Shown: positions 18,318 to 28,051 of the stretch, one piece after another
Numbering within the stretch: position 1 is the first letter of the stretch
How the letters are laid out: each line of letters begins with the position of its first letter
NCBI RefSeq assembly: GCF_900233005.1
Contig: NZ_LT960611.1
Coordinates: 310,001-374,000 of the forward strand
DNA from: Vibrio tapetis subsp. tapetis
Lineage (GTDB): Bacteria; Pseudomonadota; Gammaproteobacteria; Enterobacterales; Vibrionaceae
Reading direction: 5' to 3'
Length of the DNA: 64,000 bases
Translations under genes and position numbers: made by a program
The notes under the pieces: generated by a model
Database searches by the model: none
The model's input: the letters and a program-made list of their open reading frames with translations, nothing else
What the model was told of the DNA's origin: nothing

Positions 18318-19520
18318 ATGATTATCAAACCAAGAATTCGTGGTTTTATCTGTACCACAACACATCCAGTTGGCTGCGAGGCAAATGTAAAAGAACAGAT
18401 TGCCTTCACAAAAGAGAAAGGCACTATCGAGAATGCACCTAAGCGTGTGCTAGTGATCGGTTCTTCAAGCGGCTATGGCCTGTCTTCTCGTATTGCTGCT
18501 GCGTTTGGTGGTGGTGCTTCTACGATTGGTGTTTTCTTTGAAAAAGCAGGGACTGAGAAAAAACCTGGTACTGCTGGCTGGTACAACACCGCCGCTTTCG
18601 ATAAATTCGCTAAAGAAGAAGGCCTGTATTCAAAAAGCCTAAACGGCGATGCTTTCTCAAACGAAGCGAAGCAAAAGACAATTGATTTGATCAAAGAAGA
18701 TCTTGGTCAAATAGACATGGTGGTTTACTCACTAGCGTCTCCAGTACGTAAAATGCCTGAAACTGGCGAGGTGATCCGCTCATCTCTAAAGCCAATTGGT
18801 GATACATACACATCGACTGCTGTTGATACCAACAAAGATCTGCTGATTGAAGCAAGCATTGAGCCTGCATCGGAGCAAGAAATCCAAGACACGGTTACCG
18901 TTATGGGTGGCGAAGATTGGGAACTGTGGGTACAAGCTCTTTCTGAGGCCGGCGTTCTTGCACAAGGTTGTAAGACGGTTGCTTACAGCTACATCGGTAC
19001 AGAGCTAACTTGGCCTATCTATTGGGATGGCGCACTTGGCAAAGCGAAGATGGACTTAGATCGCGCAGCAACAGCATTGAATGAGAAATTGGGCCAAACT
19101 GGTGGTAGCGCAAATGTTGCGGTACTTAAATCAGTCGTGACTCAAGCAAGTTCTGCTATTCCTGTTATGCCTTTGTACATCGCAATGGTATTTAAGAAGA
19201 TGCGTGAAGAAGGCGTACACGAAGGTTGTATGCAGCAAATCTACCGTATGTTTAGCGAGCGTCTATATAAAGCAGACGGCAGCGCGGCAGAAGTAGATGA
19301 ATGTAACCGCCTACGTCTTGATGACTGGGAATTACGCGAAGATATCCAGCAACACTGTCGTGACCTATGGCCACAAATCACCACTGAAAACCTAAAAGAA
19401 CTAACAGACTACGTTGAGTACAAAGAAGAGTTCTTGAAGCTGTTCGGTTTCGGTTGTGAAGGCGTAGATTACGAAGCAGACGTTGCAACAGACGTTCAAT
19501 TTGACGTTCAAGATATTTAA
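18318..19520 (+). CDS. fabV: Enoyl-ACP reductase FabV
   Basis: The 400-residue NADH-dependent enzyme reduces trans-2-enoyl-ACP in the last step of fatty acid elongation. It is recognised by [20 protein letters not shown] at the N-terminus, the [15 protein letters not shown] nucleotide site near residue 45, the VYSLASPVR segment, and the YxxxxxxxxK catalytic pair in [10 protein letters not shown] near residue 235. The eight-residue spacing in that pair distinguishes FabV from FabI. Known FabV enzymes, including that of V. cholerae, tolerate triclosan. It is a monocistronic gene with a terminator. Confidence 0.95.
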   Translation: MIIKPRIRGFICTTTHPVGCEANVKEQIAFTKEKGTIENAPKRVLVIGSSSGYGLSSRIAAAFGGGASTIGVFFEKAGTEKKPGTAGWYNTAAFDKFAKEEGLYSKSLNGDAFSNEAKQKTIDLIKEDLGQIDMVVYSLASPVRKMPETGEVIRSSLKPIGDTYTSTAVDTNKDLLIEASIEPASEQEIQDTVTVMGGEDWELWVQALSEAGVLAQGCKTVAYSYIGTELTWPIYWDGALGKAKMDLDRAATALNEKLGQTGGSANVAVLKSVVTQASSAIPVMPLYIAMVFKKMREEGVHEGCMQQIYRMFSERLYKADGSAAEVDECNRLRLDDWELREDIQQHCRDLWPQITTENLKELTDYVEYKEEFLKLFGFGCEGVDYEADVATDVQFDVQDI

Positions 19521-19538
19521 TAGCTCTTGAATGAAAAC

Positions 19539-19571
19539 AAAAAAGGCACTCATGACGAGCGCCTTTTTTTT
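19539..19571 (+). terminator. Rho-independent terminator after fabV
   Basis: AAAGGC-CTC and GAG-GCCTTT arms with one mismatch are followed by a T-run, starting 19 bases after the stop codon. Confidence 0.8.
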
Positions 19572-19573
19572 AA

Positions 19574-19712
19574 GCGAAGTACTAAAAGCGAAGTGAAGAG
19601 CCTAAAACCTAAAACCCAGAGCCCAGAGCCCAGAGCCCAGAGCCTAAAGCCCTTCTACTTAGAACTTAAACCGCACCACTTAGCACTTCGAACTTAGCTT
19701 TTAGCACTTCGC
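19574..19712. repeat. Tandem 7-bp repeats inside imperfect inverted arms
   Basis: Four exact CCCAGAG units run from 19615 to 19642, flanked by variants (CCTAAAA, CCTAAAG). The outer arms GCGAAGTACTAAAAGC (19574-19589) and GCTTTTAGCACTTCGC (19697-19712) are complementary at 15 of 16 positions. The block fills the space between fabV and the antiporter gene. Short GA/CT-rich tandem repeats of this type are common in Vibrio intergenic DNA and vary in copy number between strains. Confidence 0.8.
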
Positions 19713-19719
19713 CCTCCGC

Positions 19720-21402
19720 TCAAGTCAGTATGATTAATACTGTACCTGCTAGGGTCATCAATATATTGGCAATGGCATAGGTGCCAGCATAACCAAGAGC
19801 CGGAATAGTTGACTTGGCTTGTTCGTTTACCACATCCATCGCTGGCCCACACGTACGAGCGCCAACAATTGCGCCTATTAGCAAAGCTCGGTTCATTTTA
19901 AGAATGTAAGCCCCGACCAAATAAGCGACCATGACAGGTATCACGCTGACTAATAGACTCACGGCGATGATCTGAGGGCCCACTTCGGCCATGTATTTGA
20001 AAATACTGTCACCGGCGCTTAAGCCAATTCCAACCATAAAGAACATTAACCCGAGATCTTTCACCATATTCAGCGCCCCTTGAGGGACATAGCCAAAAGT
20101 AGGGTGGTTAGCTCGCAAGAAACCAAGGGTAATACCGGCTAATAATAGGCCAACCGCGTTACCAAGGCCAAAAGTGACTTGCCCGAAGGTCATCGTAATC
20201 AGGCCGAACAAAATACCGAGTATAAAGAAGCTACAGAAGGCCAATAAGTCGGCCATTTGGCTATGAATAGAGATGAAACCAATTCGCTCAGCTAAGCCAA
20301 ATACACGGCTCTTCTCACCGCTGACTTGTAAGATGTCACCTTTTGCTAGCACGATATTGAGATCCATCGGCATTTCAATCTGAGCGCGAACTACACGGTT
20401 AAGGAAACAGCCGTATTCAGCTAAGTTGAGATCGGACAGCTTCTTACCGGCAATGCTGTCACTTTTAACCACGATCTCTTCTTCAACAACACGGAGGTCG
20501 AGTAGGTTACGGTCGAATACTTCTTTGCCGTTTCTAAAGCTTGGATCCAATCTCGCGTGGCTGTCTGGAAAGCCTACCAATGCAATTTCGTCGCCTTCTT
20601 GCAAAATCGCATCGCCATCAGGATGGGCAAGAATGCCACTGCGACGGATGCGCTCAATGTAACAGCCTGTTTGTCGGTAGATACCCAATTCACGTAAGTT
20701 CTTGCCATCGGTCCATGCAACCAACTCGGGGCCAACACGATAAGCACGTATGATTGGTAGGTACACTTTACGTTGAGCACTAGAGTCTAATCCGCGCTCT
20801 TGGGCAATTTGAGTCGCTGAATCGTGCAGGTTTTGCTTTTGTAATCGAGGCAGTAACTTGACCAATAAAATCATGCTAGTAAGGCCGACTAAATAGGCAA
20901 TCGCATAACCAACTGAAATGTTCTCACGTACTTTCTCCATCGTCATTCCTTCAGGAATGGTCGCCAGACCCGTCTTCAGGGCATCTTGAGCCCCTACCAG
21001 GATCGGCGTAGATGTAAGTGAGCCCGCCATCATGCCAGCAGAAAAACCAAAATCGAGCTGTAGGTATCGATTAACGAAGACAGAAATCGCTAGTGCGGTC
21101 ACGAGCAAGGTTAAACTCAAAATGAAATAGTGTTTACCGTCTCGAAAGAAAATACCGAAGAAGTTGGGACCCGCTTCAATACCAACACAGTAAATGAAAA
21201 GCATAAAACCAATAGTGAGAGCATCAGCATTAAAGCTAAAGCCTAGGTTACCCATGAAAATAGCACTGATAAGAACGCCAATGGCACTGCCTAATTGGAG
21301 TCGGCCAAACTGAATTTTTCCAATGGCAAGCCCTAGAGCTAGAACGACAAAAATCAATAAGATAGGGTTTTGTTTAAGGAGAATAATGATGTCTATATTC
21401 AC
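19720..21402 (-). CDS. YbjL-like AspT/AAE-family transporter
   Basis: This 560-residue inner-membrane protein has the AAEx arrangement: about five helices, a central cytoplasmic part with two RCK-C/TrkA-C domains (about residues 210-370), then another five to six helices. Family marks are [10 protein letters not shown] near residue 75, TSTPILVGA near residue 130, and [16 protein letters not shown] near residue 515. E. coli YbjL has a nearly identical length, and its gene also lies close to grxA, as here. Characterised relatives exchange amino acids or dicarboxylates; the substrate of YbjL-type proteins is unknown. Confidence 0.88.
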   Translation of the reverse strand: MNIDIIILLKQNPILLIFVVLALGLAIGKIQFGRLQLGSAIGVLISAIFMGNLGFSFNADALTIGFMLFIYCVGIEAGPNFFGIFFRDGKHYFILSLTLLVTALAISVFVNRYLQLDFGFSAGMMAGSLTSTPILVGAQDALKTGLATIPEGMTMEKVRENISVGYAIAYLVGLTSMILLVKLLPRLQKQNLHDSATQIAQERGLDSSAQRKVYLPIIRAYRVGPELVAWTDGKNLRELGIYRQTGCYIERIRRSGILAHPDGDAILQEGDEIALVGFPDSHARLDPSFRNGKEVFDRNLLDLRVVEEEIVVKSDSIAGKKLSDLNLAEYGCFLNRVVRAQIEMPMDLNIVLAKGDILQVSGEKSRVFGLAERIGFISIHSQMADLLAFCSFFILGILFGLITMTFGQVTFGLGNAVGLLLAGITLGFLRANHPTFGYVPQGALNMVKDLGLMFFMVGIGLSAGDSIFKYMAEVGPQIIAVSLLVSVIPVMVAYLVGAYILKMNRALLIGAIVGARTCGPAMDVVNEQAKSTIPALGYAGTYAIANILMTLAGTVLIILT

Positions 21403-21533
21403 TGCTTTAACTCAATCATTTTGCTGAGAAGGAGGAAGGTCTTAGTAGTGGTGAAGTGTAACTGAAAGTATAAGAAGTAAGAACCAGATTATGCCAATTT
21501 TACAGATTTATTTATCGTCAGAATTACAAGTAT

Positions 21534-21563
21534 AAAAAAAGCCCGCTGAATGCGAGCTTTTTA
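21534..21563 (-). terminator. Rho-independent terminator of grxA
   Basis: AAGC-CCGC/GCG-AGCTT arms are followed, on the minus strand, by seven T residues. It lies about 32 bases after the grxA stop codon. Confidence 0.82.
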
Positions 21564-21594
21564 ACACGTCTACTTATTATAAGTAGGCGAAGTA

Positions 21595-21858
21595 TTAGTT
21601 AAACAAACCTAGGTTTTCTTTAGCGTATGCTTCGAATTCAGTACAACCGCCAACGTGGTCTTGGTCTACAAAGATTTGTGGAACAGTTTCAACTGGCTTA
21701 CCTACTGTTTTCTCAAGATCGGCTTTGCTGATGCCTTCTGCGTGAATATCTACATAACGGTAGTTGAAATCTTCACGGCTCTCTTTCAGTGTTTCTGCGA
21801 TTTCTTTTGCACGTACGCAAAAAGGACAAGCTGGGCGGCCAAAAATTACTACAAACAT
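21595..21858 (-). CDS. grxA: Glutaredoxin 1
   Basis: The 87-residue thiol reductant has the CPFC active site (residues 11-14) in RPACPFCVRAKE, followed by TVPQIFVDQDHVGGCTEFEAY, which supplies the cis-Pro and GG motif. Length and the start MFVVIFGRPACPFC match GrxA rather than GrxC or monothiol GrxD. It uses glutathione to reduce ribonucleotide reductase and other disulfides. A good AAGGAG ribosome site precedes the ATG. Confidence 0.94.
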   Translation of the reverse strand: MFVVIFGRPACPFCVRAKEIAETLKESREDFNYRYVDIHAEGISKADLEKTVGKPVETVPQIFVDQDHVGGCTEFEAYAKENLGLFN

Positions 21859-22110
21859 ACGTTTCTCCTTTGTTTTCGTGCTTGCAACTATGCCTTAATC
21901 AGCAAGGGAAATAAAGTGAGAAAAACCTTTTGTTACGATAGGCCTAGCCTATTAAATGATTTCGTTCATTTCATCGTCGTTCTATGTGATGAGTCGCGTA
22001 TTTCAGCTAAGTCGTTGTAAATATCCTAAACTATTTGAAGCAAATCAAAACACGGCGAATATTTTCAGCGCAATCTGAAAGGCAGTTTATTTCGGCTGCA
22101 AGGAAGTACT

Positions 22111-23385
22111 ATGTTTCAGTTCATGACATCGGCCAAAATCATTTTTGGTGAAGGCGCATTACAATCGTCACTTTCAGTTATTAATCAATATGGTTATAAC
22201 GTTCTCTTAGTCACAGGGAAAGACACGGATCGTTCTCAAGTCATTGTCGACTACCTTCAAGCTCAAGCATTACGTTATCAACAAGTGTCGGTTTCAGGCG
22301 AGCCTTTTATCGCAATGATTGAAGAGATCGCGCTGCAAGGGCGTAAGTTTAAACCTGACGTCGTTGTTGCCTTTGGCGGCGGCAGTGTTATTGATACCGG
22401 TAAAGCCTTGGCTGCGGTTATTCCTAATCAAGGCAGCTTATACGATTATGTTGAAGTGGTAGGCCGAGATGTACCACTTAAGTCAAAGCCGCTGCCTTTT
22501 ATTGCTATCCCCACTACGGCAAGTACCGGTGCTGAAGTCACACGGAATGCTGTTCTCAAATCGGGTCAGGATCAGGTTAAAGTGAGTTTGAGAAGCCCTG
22601 AAATGTTGGCGGATGTGGCCATTGTAGATCCCACGCTTTCATATGGAACCGATTTATATACCTCTGGGCGAGGCGCAATGGATGCATTCACGCATCTCAT
22701 GGAAGCGTACGTTTGCGGAGACCCAAACCCAATCACGGATATGATTTGTGAAGAGGGGTTAAGAAGGCTCAGTAGTTCGATTGTACCCGCTTGCTTATAT
22801 GATGATCATGAGGCAAGAGCCGATTTGTCATTTGCGGCCATGTTGGGTGGTATGGCGATAACAAACGCTAAGTTGGGCGCGGCACATGGGTTAGCTTCCG
22901 CATTGGGAGGAAAGATAAAGGCCCCTCACAGTGTCATTACCGCCCGTCTAGCACCTCATGTGATGAGAGAGAATATTTCTGCCGCAAGGTTGAGTAAGCG
23001 CACTGATATTTTACAGCGCTATCAAATGTTATCGCAGATCGTGACGGAAAACAGCAAAGCATCAGTTGAAGCAGGCATCGATTGGGTGGCTACAATGTTA
23101 GACACATTAGAGCTTCCTATTTTGAGTGATTTTGGAGTCTGTCAGACGGCATTTGATGTCGTCGCTCAAGATGCGATGCGTTCGGTGGCGATCAAAGGGA
23201 ATCCAATTCCACTGACTCAGGAGCGCTTAGCGTTTATTTTGAGCCAAGTATGTTCATGTGATGGAGGCGAATGCAGCGGATCTCACCTAGAAGGTCAATC
23301 TTCATCTGCTACTGTGCTGCATTCAGACAAACCTTTGTCGGAAGTCTTATTGCCAAGTAAGCAGCAAGAGCAGGGGAGCAAGTAA
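22111..23385 (+). CDS. Iron-containing alcohol dehydrogenase with a Cys/Ser-rich tail
   Basis: The 424-residue enzyme belongs to the Fe-ADH superfamily (group III). The nucleotide motif AFGGGSVIDTGKA lies near residue 89 and PTTASTGAE near residue 136. The metal ligands are supplied by AMDAFTHLMEAY near residue 193, AAHGLASALGG near residue 265 and KAPHS near residue 279. Most family members end near residue 385. This one continues with SQVCSCDGGECSGSHLEG and a Ser/Gln-rich tail of about 40 residues. The alcohol or aldehyde substrate is unknown. It is a single gene facing hexR, with which it shares a terminator. Confidence 0.88.
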   Translation: MFQFMTSAKIIFGEGALQSSLSVINQYGYNVLLVTGKDTDRSQVIVDYLQAQALRYQQVSVSGEPFIAMIEEIALQGRKFKPDVVVAFGGGSVIDTGKALAAVIPNQGSLYDYVEVVGRDVPLKSKPLPFIAIPTTASTGAEVTRNAVLKSGQDQVKVSLRSPEMLADVAIVDPTLSYGTDLYTSGRGAMDAFTHLMEAYVCGDPNPITDMICEEGLRRLSSSIVPACLYDDHEARADLSFAAMLGGMAITNAKLGAAHGLASALGGKIKAPHSVITARLAPHVMRENISAARLSKRTDILQRYQMLSQIVTENSKASVEAGIDWVATMLDTLELPILSDFGVCQTAFDVVAQDAMRSVAIKGNPIPLTQERLAFILSQVCSCDGGECSGSHLEGQSSSATVLHSDKPLSEVLLPSKQQEQGSK

Positions 23386-23429
23386 GGGGTTATATACCAT
23401 CTAGACGAGAAGAATGATTCTCTAGAAAG

Positions 23430-23458
23430 AAAAATGGAGCCAATTGGCTCCATTTTTT
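23430..23458. terminator. Bidirectional terminator between Fe-ADH and hexR
   Basis: A perfect AAAATGGAGCC/GGCTCCATTTT stem has a 4-base loop, with A and T runs on either side. It overlaps the end of hexR and serves both convergent genes. Confidence 0.88.
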
Positions 23459-24311
23459 AGAATTGTTGCAGTTTGTCGTAGCGCGAATCTTTCAGCGCTT
23501 CTTTAACCCGCTTTAGATTGTTTCTAAAGCCGCTTCCTCTGCGAAGGGTAAAGCCTGTTGCCAGTACGTCGATAACCGTCATTTGAACAACGCGGCTCGC
23601 CATTGGCATGTATACATCGGTGTCTTCAGGAACATCCAATGTAATAGACAATGATGAAGCACGATCTAAAGGTGAATCTTTAGCGGTAATAGCAATAACC
23701 GTTGCGCCATTTTCACGAGCGAGGTTCGCGACTTCAACTTGGCTTTTGGTACGGCCTGTGTGTGAAATCAAAACAACGACGTCATTATCTGTACAGTTAA
23801 TACAGCTCATTCTTTGCATCACGATATCTTCAAAACAGGTAATAGGGATATTAAATCGAATAAACTTGTTTTGCGCATCGCGTGCAACCGCAGATGAAGC
23901 GCCTAAACCAAAGAATGAAATTCGCTTGGCTTGAGTCAGCAGATCAACTGCTCGGTTTACTTGCATTGAATCAATGCTGTTTTTTGCGACATCTAAACAC
24001 GCCATTGTAGATTCGAAAATCTTATGGGTATAAGCGTCAGGGCTGTCGTCTTCCTCGACGTTACGGTTAACGTAAGGCGTTCCATTTGCCAAGCTTTGTG
24101 CTAAGTGCAGTTTAAAATCAGGAAAGCCTTTCGTATCCAGTCTTCGACAGAAGCGGTTTACGGTTGGCTCACTCACGTCAGCCATCTTGGCGAGAGTAGC
24201 AATACTAGAGTGAATAGCCGTCTGGGGAGAGGCCATGATCACTTCGGCTACTTTTCGTTCCGACTTGCTAAAGTTTTCCAGGTTTTTCTGTATTTTTTCT
24301 AATGTATTCAT
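23457..24311 (-). CDS. hexR: HexR, RpiR-family repressor of central carbon metabolism
   Basis: The 284-residue regulator has an N-terminal RpiR helix-turn-helix (about residues 1-77; MADVSEPTVNRFCRRL is the recognition region) and a C-terminal SIS sugar-phosphate-binding domain (ISFFGLGASS near residue 130, VVLISHTGRTKSQVEVA near residue 180). In gamma-proteobacteria HexR senses 2-keto-3-deoxy-6-phosphogluconate and represses the Entner-Doudoroff and glycolytic genes. The ATG at 24311 is preferred over a GTG three codons upstream, because homologues begin with MNxLEKIQ. Confidence 0.92.
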   Translation of the reverse strand: MNTLEKIQKNLENFSKSERKVAEVIMASPQTAIHSSIATLAKMADVSEPTVNRFCRRLDTKGFPDFKLHLAQSLANGTPYVNRNVEEDDSPDAYTHKIFESTMACLDVAKNSIDSMQVNRAVDLLTQAKRISFFGLGASSAVARDAQNKFIRFNIPITCFEDIVMQRMSCINCTDNDVVVLISHTGRTKSQVEVANLARENGATVIAITAKDSPLDRASSLSITLDVPEDTDVYMPMASRVVQMTVIDVLATGFTLRRGSGFRNNLKRVKEALKDSRYDKLQQF

Positions 24312-24650
24312 AGCGTTCACGAGGGTATAGAGAACATCTTTACTGACTCAAACCTACCATCAGATATTGTCTTTGATGGGGGATCATAAAAGGCGAAAAA
24401 GTAGGTTACGGCGAGCCAGCCGCTTAAGTTCGAGTATAAACGAAGCGAATCGTTTGCTTTAGTAAAAGGGGCAAATTTGGTTAACTAAATGTCTAGAACA
24501 TGACAGGCCTCAAACAAAGTTTCAGCTTACTCAATGGTTTGTACGAAAAACGGTCGAAAATTTGGCTGAATTCGCACAAATTCTGTTGTGCGAATTACAA
24601 ATTGAGAAAGAAACTTACATATCTGAAACTGCCCATTAAGAACGGGAGAG
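24312..24650. other. hexR upstream region containing an 11-bp palindrome
   Basis: This 339-base gap lies between hexR and the 3' end of panP, both on the minus strand. Inside it AATTCGCACAA (24569-24579) and TTGTGCGAATT (24586-24596) form a perfect inverted repeat around a 6-base loop. No T-run follows on the minus strand, so it is not an obvious panP terminator. Otherwise I see only AT-rich promoter-like sequence. Confidence 0.55.
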
Positions 24651-26294
24651 TTACGGATTAATGATGGTTTGGCTTAATTGGTTGATTTGGTCGAGCAATG
24701 CGGATTGTCGAGAAGCGATGTCACGTTGTTCAACCAAAACGGATCTTAGGATATCTTTGGTTGTGAGCGGGTTTGCTAGTACAACTCGAAATACCACTGT
24801 GGCACGTTCGTCCCATTGCTCAGGCGTTAATCGAGTACGAGACACAAACGATTTCCCGGTTTCACGTTGCTGCTTTTGAATTTGCATTGTGAGTTTATTG
24901 AGCAATTCATTCAGCTGTGCTTTCTGACTTGAATTTGCAGACGTAAGGGCTTGTTTAACGACAGGCGGTAAATAGCGATACGTAAGCAAACATAGCTCGG
25001 GTTCGGAAATAAGCTCGAAGTCGGCTTGTTGAGAAATTAGGTCAGCAAAGAAGCTCGCTTTTTCTATGCTCTGATCAATCAAAAGCTCATAGCCCGGTCG
25101 ACTGATAATATGCATAGAAGCGTAAACAAGCATCGCCATACCAGAGCGGCTGCCTTCTAGCGTGTGACTACCAAGATCTTTCGAACCTTTACGAAGAATA
25201 TACTCTGCATGATGTTCAATGGCTGATAATGCGTCTGGGTTTTTAAACAACACCATACCAGCACCCATAGGAATATAGAGCTGTTTATGGGCATCAATGG
25301 TGACAGAGTCTGCTTGTTCAATTCCTGCAAGTAGATGGCGGTGATTATTGGACATCAGCGTTGCGCCACCCCATGCGGCATCCACATGGAAATGACAACC
25401 TTCAGCTTTTGCAATACGAGCCATTTCTTCTAATGGATCGATGTTGCCTGTTTCTGTTGTGCCAGCAACACCAACAATAGCGAACGGTAAGATATTTTGA
25501 GACTTTAACTCAGTGATTTTATCTTGTAATGCCGCCGGGCAGATGCGGTTGTCGGGGTTCGTTTTAACCGCCACTAAGCTATCGCGGCCTAAGCCAAGCA
25601 CGTCGGCGGATTTTTTCAAAGAGTAGTGTCCGCGTTCGGAAACGAGAATGGCTAGACCATCGTAGCCATAATGCTTCATGGCTTTAAAGAGGCCTTCTTG
25701 CTCTACGCCTTGAAACTCTCCCTGAGCTTTAAGTGCATTATTGCGTGCCACCCAAAGTGCAGTGATGTTAGCAATAGTGCCACCAGAACAAAATGCGCCA
25801 AGTGAATGGTTAGCACTGTGCATCCATTGGTTGTAAAAATCGGCATTATTATGATAAATGAGCCCATGAAGCATACCGAGAACTTGGCGTTCTAACGGCG
25901 TGAATGCTTTCGATGTTTCAATTTTTACCAAGTTCTGATTGAGCGCAATCATGATCTTAGACAGCGGCATCAAAAAGTAAGGCAATGCTGACGTCATGTG
26001 ACCAATAAAGCTGGGCGAAGAAGTATGAACCGAGTGTGAGACAAGGTTATCAAGTAAGTGTTGGGTGTGCTCAGACACAAACTCAGGCTGCTCGGGAATG
26101 TAAGGGTTAGAAAAGTTCTTTTCTATTTCCCACAGCGGCTTTTCCTCGGCGACGATATGTTCGCGAAGAAATTGGTTGAGGTTTTGTGAGAGTTCTTGTT
26201 CGATGTGACCCAGCGTTGAGTCAGGAGCTTCTGGAACAGTGAAAATCTTAAGGAGACTTTCGAAGCTTACATCAGCAGTTTTATTATCTACCAT
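24651..26294 (-). CDS. panP: PLP-dependent aspartate 1-decarboxylase PanP
   Basis: The 547-residue group II decarboxylase binds pyridoxal phosphate through the Lys in VTIDAHKQLYIPMG near residue 336. FHVDAAWGG near residue 302 and FCSGGTIANITALWVARN near residue 168 are typical cofactor-pocket motifs. PanP was described in Vibrio as the enzyme making beta-alanine from aspartate for pantothenate and CoA, in place of the pyruvoyl enzyme PanD. Length and family match PanP rather than glutamate decarboxylase. It is a single gene upstream of hexR on the same strand. Confidence 0.9.
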   Translation of the reverse strand: MVDNKTADVSFESLLKIFTVPEAPDSTLGHIEQELSQNLNQFLREHIVAEEKPLWEIEKNFSNPYIPEQPEFVSEHTQHLLDNLVSHSVHTSSPSFIGHMTSALPYFLMPLSKIMIALNQNLVKIETSKAFTPLERQVLGMLHGLIYHNNADFYNQWMHSANHSLGAFCSGGTIANITALWVARNNALKAQGEFQGVEQEGLFKAMKHYGYDGLAILVSERGHYSLKKSADVLGLGRDSLVAVKTNPDNRICPAALQDKITELKSQNILPFAIVGVAGTTETGNIDPLEEMARIAKAEGCHFHVDAAWGGATLMSNNHRHLLAGIEQADSVTIDAHKQLYIPMGAGMVLFKNPDALSAIEHHAEYILRKGSKDLGSHTLEGSRSGMAMLVYASMHIISRPGYELLIDQSIEKASFFADLISQQADFELISEPELCLLTYRYLPPVVKQALTSANSSQKAQLNELLNKLTMQIQKQQRETGKSFVSRTRLTPEQWDERATVVFRVVLANPLTTKDILRSVLVEQRDIASRQSALLDQINQLSQTIINP

Positions 26295-26344
26295 ACTAAC
26301 TTTGTTTCTAAGTGTACTTGTCTCAATAGCGGGTCAATCTAAAC

Positions 26345-26367
26345 GAAAACGGGAACGATGTCCCGCT
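26345..26367 (-). terminator. Rho-independent terminator of the gene at 26411
   Basis: GCGGGA and TCCCGT arms enclose a 6-base loop. On the minus strand it is followed by a TTTTCGTTT tract. It lies about 45 bases beyond the stop codon. Confidence 0.7.
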
Positions 26368-26410
26368 TTAATTATGCAAACGATTATTTCAGCAATCGTA
26401 TGACTAAAAT

Positions 26411-26923
26411 CTAATCGCACTCAGTTTTCGCGATCGCGCTTACTTTTTCATTGTAGCGACCTAAGGCTTGGTCGATCTTATTTGGGTGACTTAATAAGTC
26501 AGCAAGGGCGGCGCGTAGCTCGTAGTTTTGAGCATGCGGTAAGGCTTGTCTATCCGCAAAAGTCACTTTTGCTAACTGACCAAGCGTGTCTTCACGAGTG
26601 GTTAGCTGCTTGATATCGGCTTGTTCAAGCTTAAGCCAGCTTTCAACTGATACGTTGGTGTTCACCTTCGCTGGATCATTGACTAAGTAATAATGTACCG
26701 CTTCACGGTTTAGTTCAAAATGGTTGGTACGGCCTTCTAGAAACCACTCGCTAACTTCCGCCAGCTGAGGGTTTTGTTCTGTCGTCAAGGTGACTAAGTC
26801 TTGATACCAAGCTAGAGATGCATCGATGTATGCGTCATATTTGCCTTGTTGGCAGGTGGTATCGGCTGCGACTGACAGCGTAGAAACACTGGAAAGCAAT
26901 ACAGCAAGAGCGAAGCGTTTCAT
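26411..26923 (-). CDS. Secreted hypothetical protein
   Basis: The 170-residue product has a clear signal peptide (MKRFALAVLLSSVSTLSVAA, cleavage before DTTC). The mature part is helical and contains two cysteines, near residues 24 and 169, that could form a disulfide. I do not recognise a family. The likely location is periplasmic or extracellular and the function is unknown. It is a separate unit with its own terminator. Confidence 0.65.
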   Translation of the reverse strand: MKRFALAVLLSSVSTLSVAADTTCQQGKYDAYIDASLAWYQDLVTLTTEQNPQLAEVSEWFLEGRTNHFELNREAVHYYLVNDPAKVNTNVSVESWLKLEQADIKQLTTREDTLGQLAKVTFADRQALPHAQNYELRAALADLLSHPNKIDQALGRYNEKVSAIAKTECD

Positions 26924-26996
26924 GTTAATTCCTTTTGTTATTATGCAGGGCTATTTTAATAAAATGTTATCTATTATCAATGAAATTCAGCGCGCT

Positions 26997-27899
26997 TTAT
27001 GAGAGCGAGACGAAAAATAACATAAATACTGGTACTAATATGCTCAAGATAAACCCACTTACGATGGCTATCGGCACACATTTAACCCCACCACTTGATT
27101 GAATGATTGGTAAGGTGAAATCCATTGCAGTTGCCCCGGCATAGCCAATAGCGGTACACGGGAACTGTCTGATGATTAGCGGTATCGCAGCCAAAGCGAT
27201 GAGTTCTCGCCCAAGTTCTAATAAAAACGAGGCGCCGCCTAAAACGGGTCCGTAAGCGTCGCTGATCAAAATACCGGACAACGAGTACCAACCAAAGCCA
27301 GAAGCCATAGCTAAACCCTGAGTGATAGGTAAGCCCAGCAACAATGCCGCAAGTACGCCGCCTATCCATGAAGTAATGATGATCACAAGCGCGATCACCA
27401 TACCGTGCTTATTAAGTAAGATTTGACGCAGAGTAAGGCCGCTATTTCTTAACTGAATGCCAATAAAAAATAATAAAGCCAGTAATATCCATTCACTCCA
27501 TTGATCCACATTCGAGAGGTCAAGGGGAAGCAATAATCCTATGATCAGGCCACCGCCAACGACCACGATTAACTTGATGGACTCCATCGCCATGGCTGAC
27601 AGTGGCAACGGTTTACCTGTTTGCTCGGTTTTGACTGGCATGAACTTATCGATAAAAGGAAGAGCCAGCAGATTACACGCACCAATAATCAAAAAGAACC
27701 CAATCGCATAGGTCAGGATGCTCTTTATGTTGCCACCTAAATTATCGAGTGCTGCTAAGCTTAGGCCCATGATAAATAAGATCAAATAAATGAGGTAGTG
27801 GGTGGTTTTGTTAACAACGTCTAGAAAACGTTGGTTTGAAAATGGTACCAAATACCCAACAATAAGTGGGGCAAAGATATAGAGCATCCCTGAATACAT
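26997..27899 (-). CDS. lysO: Lysine exporter LysO (YbjE family)
   Basis: The 300-residue inner-membrane protein of the LysO family has about eight to nine helices. Diagnostic segments are YLIYLILFIMGLSLAALDNL near residue 35, LLFFIGIQLRNSG near residue 140, GFGWYSLSGILISDAYGPVLG near residue 200 and GYAGATAMDFTLPII near residue 253. The last two carry the conserved acidic residues implicated in L-lysine export. E. coli LysO exports lysine and thialysine. I looked for a lysine riboswitch upstream and did not find one. Confidence 0.88.
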   Translation of the reverse strand: MYSGMLYIFAPLIVGYLVPFSNQRFLDVVNKTTHYLIYLILFIMGLSLAALDNLGGNIKSILTYAIGFFLIIGACNLLALPFIDKFMPVKTEQTGKPLPLSAMAMESIKLIVVVGGGLIIGLLLPLDLSNVDQWSEWILLALLFFIGIQLRNSGLTLRQILLNKHGMVIALVIIITSWIGGVLAALLLGLPITQGLAMASGFGWYSLSGILISDAYGPVLGGASFLLELGRELIALAAIPLIIRQFPCTAIGYAGATAMDFTLPIIQSSGGVKCVPIAIVSGFILSILVPVFMLFFVSLS

Positions 27900-28051
27900 G
27901 TAAGTCCTTGTAAAATTGTTGCATTGCTAGCCTTATAGGCTATGCGTATTGTCCTATTATGCAGGATTAGCCCCGACAACTCGATGTTTATCAAGCTCTG
28001 CTGCCATCTTGTCGCTATTTTATGTATGCGGTATAAACCCATTCGAATTTT

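Noticed and set aside
27900..28050. Lysine riboswitch upstream of lysO
   Set aside because: No AGG-rich core or five-helix pattern could be traced in the region before the gene.
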